Source: Alloyangia pacifica (GTDB taxonomy: Bacteria > Pseudomonadota > Alphaproteobacteria > Rhodobacterales > Rhodobacteraceae). Taken from it: a stretch of DNA of 64,000 nucleotides. The translations under genes were made by a program, and so were the position numbers. Numbering within the stretch: the stretch's first letter is position 1; each line of letters starts with the position of its first letter. Shown one piece after another: positions 44,426 through 54,332 of the stretch. The notes under the pieces were generated by a model. It ran no database searches and was not told the origin of the DNA. It saw nothing but the letters and a program-made list of their open reading frames with translations. Location of the stretch: NCBI RefSeq assembly GCF_003111685.1, contig NZ_CP022189.1, positions 1,194,001 through 1,258,000 on the forward strand, read 5' to 3'.

Positions 44426-45109
44426 TCAGCCCGTCGCTTTTTCGACGATCGCGCCGAGCCCGGCGGCGATCTCCTCGATCTTGCCCATCGCGTCGATGCG
44501 GCTCAGGGCGCCTTTGTCTTCGTAGTAGCCGATGAGCGGGGCGGTCTGGGCGTGGTAGGCCTCGAGCCGCGAGGCCACCGTCTCCGCCTTGTCGTCGGCG
44601 CGGCGCTTCATGTCGGTCCCGCCGCAGGTGTCGCAGACGCCGCTCTCCTTCGGCGTCTTGAACGTGTCGTGATAGCCCTCGCCGCAGGCGGCGCAGGTGT
44701 AGCGGCCCGAGATCCGGTCCACCATGGCGGCATCATCCACCTCGAGGCTGATCGCCGCATTGATCTTCTGCCCGCTCTCGGCCAGCAGCGCGTCGAGCGC
44801 CTCGGCCTGCACCGTGGTGCGCGGGAAGCCGTCGAGGATGACGCCAGCGGCGCAATCGGGCTCCTTGATGCGGTCGCGCAGGATGGCAATGACGATGTCG
44901 TCGCTCACCAATTCGCCCGCTTCCATCACCGCCTTGGCCTGCTTGCCGGCTTCGGTGCCCTGCGCCACGGCAGCGCGCAGCAGGTCGCCGGTCGAGAGTT
45001 GCACCAGCCCGTATTTGTCCTCGAGCTTGCGCGCCTGGGTGCCCTTCCCGGCCCCCGGAGGGCCGAGAAGGATGAGCACGGGGGCGCGGGTCACAGTTGT
45101 CGCATCCAT
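44426..45109 (-). CDS. adk: adenylate kinase with zinc LID, acs-linked copy
   Basis: A 227-residue adenylate kinase. P-loop GPPGAGKGT at 16-24, DGFPRT at 93-98, and a LID domain with four cysteines (C139, C142, C159, C162) that bind structural zinc. It interconverts ATP + AMP and 2 ADP. Its place five bases after acs suggests it recycles the AMP made by acetyl-CoA synthetase. Rhodobacterales usually have another adk in the ribosomal protein cluster, so this is probably a second copy; that cannot be seen here. Confidence 0.94.
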   Translation of the reverse strand: MDATTVTRAPVLILLGPPGAGKGTQARKLEDKYGLVQLSTGDLLRAAVAQGTEAGKQAKAVMEAGELVSDDIVIAILRDRIKEPDCAAGVILDGFPRTTVQAEALDALLAESGQKINAAISLEVDDAAMVDRISGRYTCAACGEGYHDTFKTPKESGVCDTCGGTDMKRRADDKAETVASRLEAYHAQTAPLIGYYEDKGALSRIDAMGKIEEIAAGLGAIVEKATG

Positions 45110-45114
45110 CTGTG

Positions 45115-47085
<1,971 letters not shown>

Positions 47086-47229
47086 GATGTCCTCCCTGAG
47101 GTCGCGGGCGGGGTCTTTCGACCAAGCCCTGGACCGTTCCAATTTTCTCCACAGTCGCGCGGCGACCTTGTCCATCCCTGACGCCATCATACCGCAGTTC
47201 GCAAAGAATTAAATAAGCCTCGGTAAACT

Positions 47230-47277
47230 ATGATTTTATTTGTAAATCATTTGCCCTGCGCCGCAGCATTTTGTAAA
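47230..47277. promoter_or_regulatory. candidate operator pair upstream of acs (TTTGTAAA)
   Basis: Two TTTGTAAA copies 31 bases apart, the first inside an inverted repeat ATGATTT-N7-AAATCAT (47230-47250). TTTGCAAA-type motifs are, as I recall, bound by RamB/ScfR-type acyl-CoA responsive regulators, which would suit an acs promoter. The match is not exact. Confidence 0.4.
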
Positions 47278-47288
47278 TATCTTTGCCT

Positions 47289-47316
47289 ATTGGAAAGAAA
47301 GGCGATGGTTTCCAAT
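47289..47316. promoter_or_regulatory. inverted repeat ATTGGAAA-N12-TTTCCAAT
   Basis: Perfect eight-base arms (47289-47296 and 47309-47316) about 205 bases upstream of acs. No gene stop is nearby, so a protein-binding site is more likely than a terminator. Confidence 0.45.
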
Positions 47317-47511
47317 GTGTTTACGTAACGTCACGACCCACGTCGAACCGCGCGCACCCCTGCAATTGCAAGCAGGCCGGTCTGTGACAGTTTGATGCAC
47401 CGGCTGATGCACAGGCCGGGGGCGCCCCGTGTTCGCGCCTCTCGTCCTGGCGTTTCGGTTCGCGCTGCGCCGAGTCGGACAGGGCGGCAGATCGCGGCAG
47501 TTTGACCGCGC

Positions 47512-47536
47512 GGAACCTTTTTCTTCATAGCGTGTT
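47512..47536 (+). promoter_or_regulatory. EcfG-like promoter upstream of the PLDc_N gene
   Basis: GGAAC at 47512-47516, 16-base spacer, TGTT at 47533-47536 (one mismatch to CGTT). It points towards the PLDc_N/DUF1328 genes, 170 bases upstream of the first start. Confidence 0.45.
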
Positions 47537-47705
47537 TTTGACATGAGACGGGACGGCGAGGCGCAAGATGCGTTCCCCGTGCCGACATCATCAAACTGAT
47601 CGGATCGCGCGGGAGCTCTCCCGCGGCGCCGGGGGCTTGCCGCCGGCCCGGGGGAGACGTGCGCTCCGGAACGACACCACAGTCGCGACCGAAGGAGGGT
47701 TCGCC

Positions 47706-47894
47706 ATGGAATTCGCTGGAATCGGGGGGTTCATCATCCTCGTGCTCGACATCTGGGCCATCGTCTCGGTGCTCGGTTCGAGGGCCAGCACCGGTGCAAA
47801 GGTGCTCTGGACGCTGCTCATCATCGTGCTCCCGCTGCTTGGCTTCATCATCTGGCTGATTGCTGGTCCCAAATCCTCGCGCGCCACGGTCTGA
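47706..47894 (+). CDS. small PLDc_N domain membrane protein
   Basis: A 62-residue protein with two transmembrane helices separated by a short loop: GGFIILVLDIWAIVSVLGS and KVLWTLLIIVLPLLGFIIWLIAGP. This is the PLDc_N (PF13396) arrangement, the N-terminal piece of cardiolipin synthases that also occurs alone in small stress-related membrane proteins. AAGGAGG lies eight bases before the ATG. An EcfG-like promoter upstream and the phyR locus nearby suggest general stress induction. Confidence 0.83.
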   Translation: MEFAGIGGFIILVLDIWAIVSVLGSRASTGAKVLWTLLIIVLPLLGFIIWLIAGPKSSRATV

Positions 47895-47951
47895 TCTCTG
47901 GCTGATCTCTGGCCGGCTAACACAACTTTCTAAATCATCGGAGAAACGACA

Positions 47952-48116
47952 ATGCTTTACTGGGCACTTCTGTTTTTCGTCGTGGCCATCGTGGCCGCAA
48001 TCTTCGGCTTCGGCGGCATCGCATCCGCTTCGGCAGGCATCGCTCAGGTGCTGTTCTTCATCTTCCTGGTGCTCTTCGTGGTCACGCTGATCATGCGCTT
48101 CGTGCGCAAGGCCTGA
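47952..48116 (+). CDS. DUF1328 family small membrane protein
   Basis: A 54-residue protein that is almost entirely two hydrophobic helices: [20 protein letters not shown], then [26 protein letters not shown]. This is the DUF1328 (YtjA) signature. CGGAGAAACGAC precedes the ATG at 47952. It follows the PLDc_N gene by 57 bases and ends before a strong terminator, so the two form an operon. Function unknown; in many alphaproteobacteria such genes are stress-induced. Confidence 0.85.
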   Translation: MLYWALLFFVVAIVAAIFGFGGIASASAGIAQVLFFIFLVLFVVTLIMRFVRKA

Positions 48117-48213
48117 CAGGGGCGGGGGCGGCCGACGGGGCCGCCCCACCAAAGGCCCGCTGCTTCATGAGCTGCGCAATTCAACCAACGGGCGCGCAAG
48201 GATCGAGGCAAAG

Positions 48214-48242
48214 AAAAAACCCCGCCTGTGGCGGGGTTTTTC
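48214..48242. terminator. bidirectional terminator between DUF1328 gene and phyR
   Basis: Arms AAAAACCCCGCC (48215-48226) and GGCGGGGTTTTT (48230-48241) with a three-base loop. A/T tracts on both sides make it intrinsic in both directions, as needed between convergent genes. Confidence 0.9.
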
Positions 48243-48275
48243 ATAGCTCCATCTCCGCAAGGCGCGGGTGAACTG

Positions 48276-49076
48276 TCAGACCTTCAGGGTCTCGGTCGAA
48301 GAGAAGAACATTGCCTGGCTCACGGCCGAGCGCACCTGCTCCTCGGAGTAGGGCTTGGAGATCAGGAAGGCCGGTTCGGGGCGTTCGCCGGTCAGCAGGC
48401 GCTCGGGGAAAGCGGTGATGAAGATCACCGGCCGATCGCCGAGTGCGCCGAGAATGTCGTTCACCGCGTCGATGCCCGAGGAGTTATCGGCCAGCTGGAT
48501 GTCGGCCAGAACCAGATCGGGTGTTTCCTTCGAGGCAAGATCGACGGCCCCCGCGCGGGTGCGGGCGACGCCGGTAACCCGGTGACCCAGATCGGCGACA
48601 ATGCTCTCGAGGTCCATGGCGATGATCGCCTCGTCCTCGATGATCAGCACGCGTCCAGTGACCGCATCGGCCATCTCGCGGCGGGCGAGGGTGACGAGTT
48701 CGCTGGCCTCGGTCTCGGCGATCTGCATGATCTCGGAGACTTCAGCGAGACTGAACTCTTCGATGGTGTGCAGAAGCAGCGCCTCGCGGCTGTTGGCGGT
48801 GAGGGTCTTCAGCCGCGCCTGCGCGGTGGCGCGGGGGCCTTCGTCCTCTTCGGTGATCGGCGCGCCGGTGCTGGCCCAGATGCCGTGGAAGACGTGGAAC
48901 AGCCCCACCTTAGGCGAGGATGCGCCGGTGAGGCCGCTTCGGTCGGCAAGGATCGCTTCAAGGGTCGCTGCCGCGTAATTGTCGCCCGAGGTCTGACTGC
49001 CGGTGAGCGCGCGCGCGTAACGGCGGAGGTAGGGAAGGACCGCGCCAATGGTTTGGCCCAAATCACCCTGTGTCAT
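48276..49076 (-). CDS. phyR: PhyR anti-anti-sigma response regulator
   Basis: A 266-residue protein with an N-terminal EcfG-like (sigma mimic) domain (about 1-130) and a C-terminal receiver domain (about 141-262). The phosphoacceptor is D192 (LADIQLAD), the acidic pair is E147/D148 and the conserved lysine lies in LISKPYS. When phosphorylated, PhyR binds NepR and frees EcfG, turning on the alphaproteobacterial general stress response. The ATG at 49074-49076 is chosen from alignment with the family start. It is divergent from nepR-ecfG, with an EcfG-type promoter in between. Confidence 0.96.
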   Translation of the reverse strand: MTQGDLGQTIGAVLPYLRRYARALTGSQTSGDNYAAATLEAILADRSGLTGASSPKVGLFHVFHGIWASTGAPITEEDEGPRATAQARLKTLTANSREALLLHTIEEFSLAEVSEIMQIAETEASELVTLARREMADAVTGRVLIIEDEAIIAMDLESIVADLGHRVTGVARTRAGAVDLASKETPDLVLADIQLADNSSGIDAVNDILGALGDRPVIFITAFPERLLTGERPEPAFLISKPYSEEQVRSAVSQAMFFSSTETLKV

Positions 49077-49102
49077 GAATACGTCCTTTTTTCGCTTTTC
49101 TC

Positions 49103-49136
49103 GGGAACCAAACGCAGCTCCTCGGCATTGGTTCCC
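49103..49136. promoter_or_regulatory. divergent EcfG-type promoters between phyR and nepR
   Basis: On the minus strand GGAAC (complement of 49131-49135), a 16-base spacer and CGTT (complement of 49111-49114) match the EcfG consensus and face phyR. On the plus strand GGAAC (49104-49108) with a 17-base spacer is followed by CATT. The two -35 elements make a perfect inverted repeat GGGAACCAA/TTGGTTCCC. Positive autoregulation of the locus by EcfG is typical. Confidence 0.75.
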
Positions 49137-49197
49137 TGATACGGCAAAGATATATGCAGAAATTGCGTACTGCAAAGGCAAGGATCATACGGCGGCA

Positions 49198-49380
49198 ATG
49201 GTACAATCGGGGCGGAATTCAAAAGAGGCAGAGGCGATCGACGAGAACCTCAAGCGTGTCTACCAAGACATGCTTGAAGAACAGGTACCCGATCGGTTTC
49301 TCGACCTGATCGCGCAGCTGCGCGCGCAGGATGACCAGAGCGGCGCCGGTGGCGACGATACGGGCGGGGCCAGTGCATGA
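49198..49380 (+). CDS. nepR: NepR anti-sigma factor
   Basis: A 60-residue anti-sigma factor with the NepR core of two helices (IDENLKRVYQDMLEEQVPDRFLDLIAQL). It binds EcfG in unstressed cells and is removed by phosphorylated PhyR. The start at 49198 gives the usual short protein, but the ribosome site is poor (GGCGGC). The stop overlaps ecfG by four bases (ATGA), the normal arrangement in this locus. Confidence 0.94.
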   Translation: MVQSGRNSKEAEAIDENLKRVYQDMLEEQVPDRFLDLIAQLRAQDDQSGAGGDDTGGASA

Positions 49381-49937
49381 GCGCGGATCCTCGTGACGAG
49401 ATCGTCACCCATCTTCCCGCACTGCGGGCGTTCGCCTTCTCGCTGACGCGCAATTTCGCGCTGGCAGACGACATGGTTCAGGACACGCTCGTCAAGGCGT
49501 GGACCAAGATCAACACCTTTGAGCAGGGCACGAACATGCGCGCCTGGCTCTTCACCATCCTGCGCAACACCTATTATTCGAACCGTCGCAAGGCCGGGCG
49601 CGAGGTCTCGGACGCGGAAGGCATCTTCACCGAGAGCCTGTCCGAGAAGCCTGCCCACGACGGTCGGCTCCAGATGAACGACTTCCGCCGGGCCTTTGTC
49701 CAGCTTACCGACGAACAGCGCGAAGCTCTGATCCTTGTCGGCGCGCAGGGGTTCTCTTACGAAGAGGCAGCAGAGACCTGCGGCGTGGCCGTCGGGACGA
49801 TCAAGAGCCGGGTTAACCGGGCGCGGGCGCGGCTTGCCGAGCTGCTCGAACTCGACGAGCACGACAAGCTCGAGATGACCGACCAGGCGACCATGGCCGT
49901 CGTGTCGGGCGCGCGGCCCAGTGGCGCCCTTGGCTGA
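49377..49937 (+). CDS. ecfG: EcfG general stress sigma factor
   Basis: A 186-residue group 4 sigma factor of the EcfG (ECF15) type. Region 2 at about 10-75 (LPALRAFAFSLTRNFALADDMVQDTLVKAW) and region 4 at about 108-160 (LTDEQREALILVGAQGFSYEEAAETCGVAVGTIKSRVNRARARL). Held by NepR and released by PhyR. Overlaps nepR, precedes a histidine kinase gene. The candidate target promoters GGAAC-N16-CGTT found elsewhere in the window match its known consensus. Confidence 0.96.
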   Translation: MSADPRDEIVTHLPALRAFAFSLTRNFALADDMVQDTLVKAWTKINTFEQGTNMRAWLFTILRNTYYSNRRKAGREVSDAEGIFTESLSEKPAHDGRLQMNDFRRAFVQLTDEQREALILVGAQGFSYEEAAETCGVAVGTIKSRVNRARARLAELLELDEHDKLEMTDQATMAVVSGARPSGALG

Positions 49938-50063
49938 GGCCGGGGGCGGCGGCGCGGGGAAGAAGTGACGAAGGGCGTCCCTCGGGGCGTTGGAAATGAC
50001 CCGGAACATGGCAGGGCGCGCATCCTGCCGGTCCGGCAGGCGGGCAGATCGGATAGAGGTGTC

Positions 50064-51851
50064 ATGAAAACAGTCGCGGGCGTTTGGCGGCAAAGGCCCA
50101 CCGGTCTGGCCGCGCGGATCATCCTGTTTCTGTCGCTGGCGCTCGTGCCGATCGGGGTGGTCGCATATTTCCAGACCAGCAAGCTTGCCGAAGAAACCCG
50201 CCTGCGCTCCCAGCTCAGCCTGGTCGCTCTGACCGAGGCCGCAGCCCTCGGCGAACGCGAGACCGTGCTGCGCGCGCAGGGTGGGGCGCAGGCGATCGGC
50301 GCGACGCTGGGCCAAAAGCGCGAAGATCCCGAACGCTGCTCGGACCAGCTCGCGGGCTACCTCGGCGCATCGCCGGGCTACAGCTTTGCGGGTATCATGA
50401 CCCTGGACGGCGATGTCTCATGCAACTCGCGCGGGGTCGAGATGAACGCCCGCGATTTCCCGCGGCTGCTCAGCATCGTCGACCAGCCGGGGGCCACGGC
50501 TTGGCTCAATCGCCGCGGGCCGATCAGCGAACGCTCGGTGATCGTCGTGGCGCAACCCTATTTCATCGGCGGCGAATTGGCGGGCCACGTGCTGCTCTCG
50601 GTGCCCTCGGTGCTGCTGCCGCGCGGCCATGACGCGCCCGGACCCAACGATTTCCACGATCTCATCACCATCAACGAGCAGGGCGAGATCCTGACCTCGC
50701 GCGGCGAAATCGACCAGGTTGCGAACATCCTGCCTGCCGATCTCGATCTCAAGAGCCTCGTCGGTCCCAAATCGCAAAGCTTCGCCGCCCGCAGCGCCGA
50801 TGGCGAGACGCGGGTCTATGCCGCTGCGCCGCTGGTGCCGGGGATGATCCATGCGGTCGGCATCTGGAGCCGCGAGAACGCGGAGGCGCAGGCGATCAGT
50901 GTCAACGGGCTCGCCTTCGTTGCTGCCGCTTTGCCCTTCATGATGTGGGCGGCCTCGGTGATCGTCGCCTTCCTCGCCGTCAACCGGCTGGTCATCCGCC
51001 ACATCAAGCGCCTGTCGCGTCGGATGCGCGCCTTTGCGCTCTCGCGCCGGGTGCCGGCGGTGCGCGACGAGGCGATGCCCGCCGAGCTTGCGGACATGGA
51101 GGACGACTTCCTCGACATGGCGGATGCGATCCTGCGCGACGAGGCGCAGCAGGAGAACGCGCTGCGTGAGAAGACCATCCTGCTCAAGGAGGTCCACCAC
51201 CGGGTGAAGAACAATCTGCAGCTCATCTCTTCGATCATGAACATGCAGATCCGCCAGTCCCGCAACGACGAGACCCGCGCCATCCTGCAGCGGCTGCAGG
51301 ACCGGGTGCGCAGCCTCGCCACCATCCACCGAAACCTCTACCAGACCGAGGACCTGGGCCATGTGAACGCCGGGCACCTGCTCAAGGACCTCGTCGGGCA
51401 GATGGAGCAGATGTCCGAGGTGAGCGGGCGAAGGGTGAACCTGACCATCGCCGCCGACGACATAGAAGCAGTGCCCGACCAGGCGGTGCCGCTGTCGCTG
51501 CTGACCGCCGAGGCCATGACCAACGCGATGAAATACGCCGGGCCGGGTCCCGACGGGGTGACCCGCGTGTCGATCCGCCTGGCGCGGCTGACCGGCGGCC
51601 GGGCCGAACTCGAGGTGATCAACTCCGCCCGCAGGGAGGTGCCTGGCGAGACCAATGCGCCGCGTGACCCGGGCGAGATCGCCGGGCTCGGCTCCAAGCT
51701 CATGCAGGCCTTTTCAAGCCAGCTGGGCGGCACGCTCGAACAGGATTGGACTGAGACGGGCGATTATCGCGTGCACATCATCTTTGCGCTGGTGGAATTC
51801 ACTCCCGACCCGACAACCCCAGAGGCGATCCCCAATGTCCCGGATTTCTGA
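50064..51851 (+). CDS. sensor histidine kinase of the general stress response (PhyK-like)
   Basis: A 595-residue membrane kinase. Helices at about 14-36 and 285-306 flank a periplasmic sensor domain of about 245 residues; then a HAMP-like stretch and a HisKA_2-type dimerisation domain with the His at 378-379 (KEVHHRVKNNLQLISSIMNMQ), and an ATPase domain with TAEAMTNAMKYAG and a G box near GLGSKLMQAFSS. Such kinases phosphorylate PhyR. Start at 50064 with GAGGTG close upstream. It is 126 bases after ecfG, and its last 17 bases overlap the amidoligase gene. Confidence 0.92.
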   Translation: MKTVAGVWRQRPTGLAARIILFLSLALVPIGVVAYFQTSKLAEETRLRSQLSLVALTEAAALGERETVLRAQGGAQAIGATLGQKREDPERCSDQLAGYLGASPGYSFAGIMTLDGDVSCNSRGVEMNARDFPRLLSIVDQPGATAWLNRRGPISERSVIVVAQPYFIGGELAGHVLLSVPSVLLPRGHDAPGPNDFHDLITINEQGEILTSRGEIDQVANILPADLDLKSLVGPKSQSFAARSADGETRVYAAAPLVPGMIHAVGIWSRENAEAQAISVNGLAFVAAALPFMMWAASVIVAFLAVNRLVIRHIKRLSRRMRAFALSRRVPAVRDEAMPAELADMEDDFLDMADAILRDEAQQENALREKTILLKEVHHRVKNNLQLISSIMNMQIRQSRNDETRAILQRLQDRVRSLATIHRNLYQTEDLGHVNAGHLLKDLVGQMEQMSEVSGRRVNLTIAADDIEAVPDQAVPLSLLTAEAMTNAMKYAGPGPDGVTRVSIRLARLTGGRAELEVINSARREVPGETNAPRDPGEIAGLGSKLMQAFSSQLGGTLEQDWTETGDYRVHIIFALVEFTPDPTTPEAIPNVPDF

Positions 51852-52812
51852 TCTCGACACGCCGCAGCCGCTGCCCCGACCCAAGACCGCCGAGGGCAAG
51901 CCGCGGCGCGTGGGCGTCGAAATCGAATTCTCTGGCCTCACCGAGGCGCAGGTGGCCCGTATCCTTGCCAAGGAATTCGGCGGTTCGACCCGAGAGGAAA
52001 GGCGCGGCCATTGGACGGTGAGCGGCGGCGGCATGGGGGATTTCGAGGTCTATCTCGACAGCCAGCCGCTCGAACGGCTCGATCATGACGGGGTCGGCGG
52101 GCAAATCCGCGATCTCGCCCGTGCCGTGGTGCCGGTCGAGATCGTGAGCGACCCGATCGAGGTGTCGCAGATCGCCGAGTTCGACCGCGCCATTGTCGCG
52201 CTGCGCAAGGCGGGGGCCGAAGGCACGGGAACCGGCGTGCTCTCGGCCTTCGGGGTACATTTCAACCCAGAGGCGGTGTCGCTGGGGTACGCCGACATCA
52301 TGCCGGTGGTGACCGCCCATGCGCTGCTCGAGGACTATCTCAAGCGCGCCGCCGGCACCGATTTCTCGCGTCGGGTGATGACCTGGGTCGCGCCCTATCC
52401 GCGGGCGCTGGTCGACCGGCTCGCCGCCGAGACCCCGCCTGCCACGATGACCGAGCTGATCGACACCTACCTCGCGGTCGCGCCGTCGCGGAACCATGGT
52501 CTCGACATGCTCTGCCTTTTCGCGCAGATCGACGAGCCGCGGGTCGCCGAGGCGGTAGACATGGAGCTGGTCTCGCCACGCCCGACCTTTCACTGGCGCC
52601 TGCCGGACTGCCGCATCGACGAGCCCGGCTGGACGCTGGCGCAGGAGTGGAACCGATGGGTGCTGGTTGAGACAGTGGCCGGGGACGCCGATCTGCTGCA
52701 ACGGCTCTGCGCGGCCTGGCGCGACCACCGCCAGTCGATCACCTCGATCCGCATGGACTGGTCGTTCCGGGTGGAGCGCATGCTTCAGGGGGCGGGGCTG
52801 TGCGGCCTCTGA
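51835..52812 (+). CDS. putative amidoligase (COOH-NH2 ligase type)
   Basis: A 325-residue protein matching the amidoligase_2 family of glutamine synthetase-like folds: VGVEIEFSGLTEAQ near the start, GDFEVYLDS, SAFGVHFNPE and SLGYADIMPVV. These are predicted ATP-dependent enzymes that make peptide or isopeptide bonds, usually paired with a glutamine amidotransferase-like gene, as here. It starts 17 bases inside the kinase gene and overlaps the next gene by 13 bases. The substrate is unknown. Confidence 0.85.
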   Translation: MSRISDLDTPQPLPRPKTAEGKPRRVGVEIEFSGLTEAQVARILAKEFGGSTREERRGHWTVSGGGMGDFEVYLDSQPLERLDHDGVGGQIRDLARAVVPVEIVSDPIEVSQIAEFDRAIVALRKAGAEGTGTGVLSAFGVHFNPEAVSLGYADIMPVVTAHALLEDYLKRAAGTDFSRRVMTWVAPYPRALVDRLAAETPPATMTELIDTYLAVAPSRNHGLDMLCLFAQIDEPRVAEAVDMELVSPRPTFHWRLPDCRIDEPGWTLAQEWNRWVLVETVAGDADLLQRLCAAWRDHRQSITSIRMDWSFRVERMLQGAGLCGL

Positions 52813-53531
52813 TCGGGGTCACGGTCTCGCGCCGCTCGGGATGGCGCGTATTTCCCTTCATGGCCTTCGCCGTCTGGCTCGCCGGGGGCAGGGCGCTGCG
52901 CTGGCAGACCGGCCACCGCGAGGTCGACCTCGAGTCGGTGCACGGCGTGGTGATCGGCGGCGGCGACGACATCGAGCCGACGCTCTACGGCGGCGAGCTG
53001 CAACTCGATGTCCGGCTCGACCCGGACCGCGACGCGCTCGAGCAGCACGTGCTGCGCGGGGCCTTCGAACGCAACCTGCCGATCCTCGGCATCTGCCGCG
53101 GCGCGCAGATGCTCAACGTGGTGCTTGGCGGCTCGCTGCACGGCGACGCCTATGCGGTGCATCCCTCGCGCCGCTACCGGACCGTCCTGCCGCGCAAGAA
53201 GGTGGACGTTCTGCAGGGCACGCTGCTCGCGCATACTGCCCGCTCGGCCTGCCTGAGGGTCAATGCTCTGCATTCACAGGCGGTGGACCGCCTGGGCGAG
53301 GGCCTGCGGGTGGCCGGTCGCGACGATGGCGGCATGGTGCAGGCGGTCGAGCGGCTGACGGACCCCTTCGCGCTCGGCGTGCAGTGGCACCCCGAGTACC
53401 TTGTCTACCGCCGCGCGCACCGGCGCCTGTTTCGCGCGCTGGTCGCCGCCGCCCGGGCGCGTCGCGACGCCATCTGCCAGCTCGAGGCCGCCGAGGCGGA
53501 TGCGGCGCTGCCCGGCTTCATGAACCGCTGA
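52800..53531 (+). CDS. class I glutamine amidotransferase-like / gamma-glutamyl hydrolase (peptidase C26)
   Basis: A 243-residue protein with the GATase1/C26 catalytic set: nucleophile C99 in GICRGAQ and the His in VQWHPEY (about residue 197). Family members hydrolyse gamma-glutamyl amides, for instance gamma-glutamyl-GABA (PuuD). The GTG start at 52800 overlaps the amidoligase by 13 bases, so the pair is coupled; the hydrolase may trim or reverse the ligase product. It converges with the PRC-barrel gene. Confidence 0.87.
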   Translation: MRPLIGVTVSRRSGWRVFPFMAFAVWLAGGRALRWQTGHREVDLESVHGVVIGGGDDIEPTLYGGELQLDVRLDPDRDALEQHVLRGAFERNLPILGICRGAQMLNVVLGGSLHGDAYAVHPSRRYRTVLPRKKVDVLQGTLLAHTARSACLRVNALHSQAVDRLGEGLRVAGRDDGGMVQAVERLTDPFALGVQWHPEYLVYRRAHRRLFRALVAAARARRDAICQLEAAEADAALPGFMNR

Positions 53532-53568
53532 GGCGTCTCAGGCGTCCATCTCAGGCGTCTCAGGCGGC
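53529..53568. repeat. short CTCAGGCGT direct repeats between convergent genes
   Basis: AGGCGT occurs three times with similar flanks (TCTCAGGCGTC...), running into the 3' end of the PRC-barrel gene. Likely a slippage product; no role evident. Confidence 0.5.
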
Positions 53569-54222
53569 GACCATGTCGGCGACCTTGGGCGCGGTCTCGA
53601 CCTGCACCAGCGAGAGATCCAGAACGATGTGCCCGCCATGGGCCTCATCCGCATGGGTGACCATCTCGAACATTGGCACCACCCGCCGCTCGTGATGGAA
53701 GAACTTGCCGTTGTCGACCACGATATGGCTGAGCCGGCCGCGCGCGGCATCATAGAGCAGGTCGCTCACCCGCCCCGCCTCGCCGTCACGGGCAAAGACC
53801 GGCTTCCCGATCCAATCGGCGAGACTCTCGTAGCGCTCCAGCGCTGCCTGCCAGCGCGGATCGGTCTGCGCCTCTTGCGCGTCCAGATGCAGCGGCGCAT
53901 AGGGCGAGCCGAAAGGTCCGACCACCATCGGCGGCATGGTCGCCATCAGCGCCAACATCTCCTCGCGCCCGCCCAGCATGTGCGGCGCGCGCTGCAGTTC
54001 CTCCTCGGTGACATAAAGCGGGAGGCTGCGATCCTCGGCCTCGGGCAGGCCGAGCGAGGAGGCGGTGACCAGCAGCCGCTCCGCCGCGGTGAAACCCGCC
54101 GGTGCGACGATCGCCCAGGCCAGCTTGCGCCCGTCGGGATCGAAGAGCAGGTCCTGCAGTACAAAGTCCCGCTCACCACCGGTGAGGCGCCAGGTCAGCA
54201 GGTCCGAGAGCGAGATGAGCAT
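53560..54222 (-). CDS. PRC-barrel domain protein
   Basis: A 220-residue protein with two PRC-barrel-like halves: about 8-80 (LLTWRLTGGERDFVLQDLLFDPDGRKLAWAIV) and about 135-215 (WIGKPVFARDGEAGRVSDLLYDAARGRLSHIVVDNG). PRC-barrels are small beta domains in ribosome maturation, photosynthetic and stress proteins. Soluble, no signal. The ATG at 54220-54222 has GGCAAG upstream. A weak EcfG-like promoter (54254-54279) faces it, fitting the stress locus context. Function unknown. Confidence 0.82.
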   Translation of the reverse strand: MLISLSDLLTWRLTGGERDFVLQDLLFDPDGRKLAWAIVAPAGFTAAERLLVTASSLGLPEAEDRSLPLYVTEEELQRAPHMLGGREEMLALMATMPPMVVGPFGSPYAPLHLDAQEAQTDPRWQAALERYESLADWIGKPVFARDGEAGRVSDLLYDAARGRLSHIVVDNGKFFHHERRVVPMFEMVTHADEAHGGHIVLDLSLVQVETAPKVADMVAA

Positions 54223-54253
54223 GATCTTGCCTTTCGTCCGTTTACGGGAGCTT

Positions 54254-54279
54254 AACACGAAACTGCGACATTCCGTTCC
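54254..54279 (-). promoter_or_regulatory. weak EcfG-like promoter for the PRC-barrel gene
   Basis: On the minus strand GGAAC (complement of 54275-54279), a 17-base spacer, TGTT (complement of 54254-54257). One mismatch in the -10. About 32 bases before the gene start. Confidence 0.4.
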
Positions 54280-54304
54280 GGAACCGCTCGGTGGATGCGG
54301 CGTT
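54280..54304 (+). promoter_or_regulatory. consensus EcfG-type promoter for the 34-residue gene
   Basis: GGAAC at 54280-54284, 16-base spacer, CGTT at 54301-54304, exact match to the EcfG consensus. The start codon of the small gene follows 28 bases later. Confidence 0.7.
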
Positions 54305-54332
54305 CCAATCCCAAGCACTGAAGGAGGCTGCC

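Larger units (their letters stand above)
47086..47705. other. regulatory intergenic region between acs and the PLDc_N gene
   Basis: 620 bases without a gene. The acs side (47190-47330) is AT-rich, unlike the window average, and holds TTTGTAAA at 47239-47246 and 47270-47277, a related TTCGCAAA at 47198-47205, an inverted repeat at 47230-47250 and another at 47289-47316. The other side carries an EcfG-like promoter at 47512-47536. No tRNA or protein gene recognised. Confidence 0.6.
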
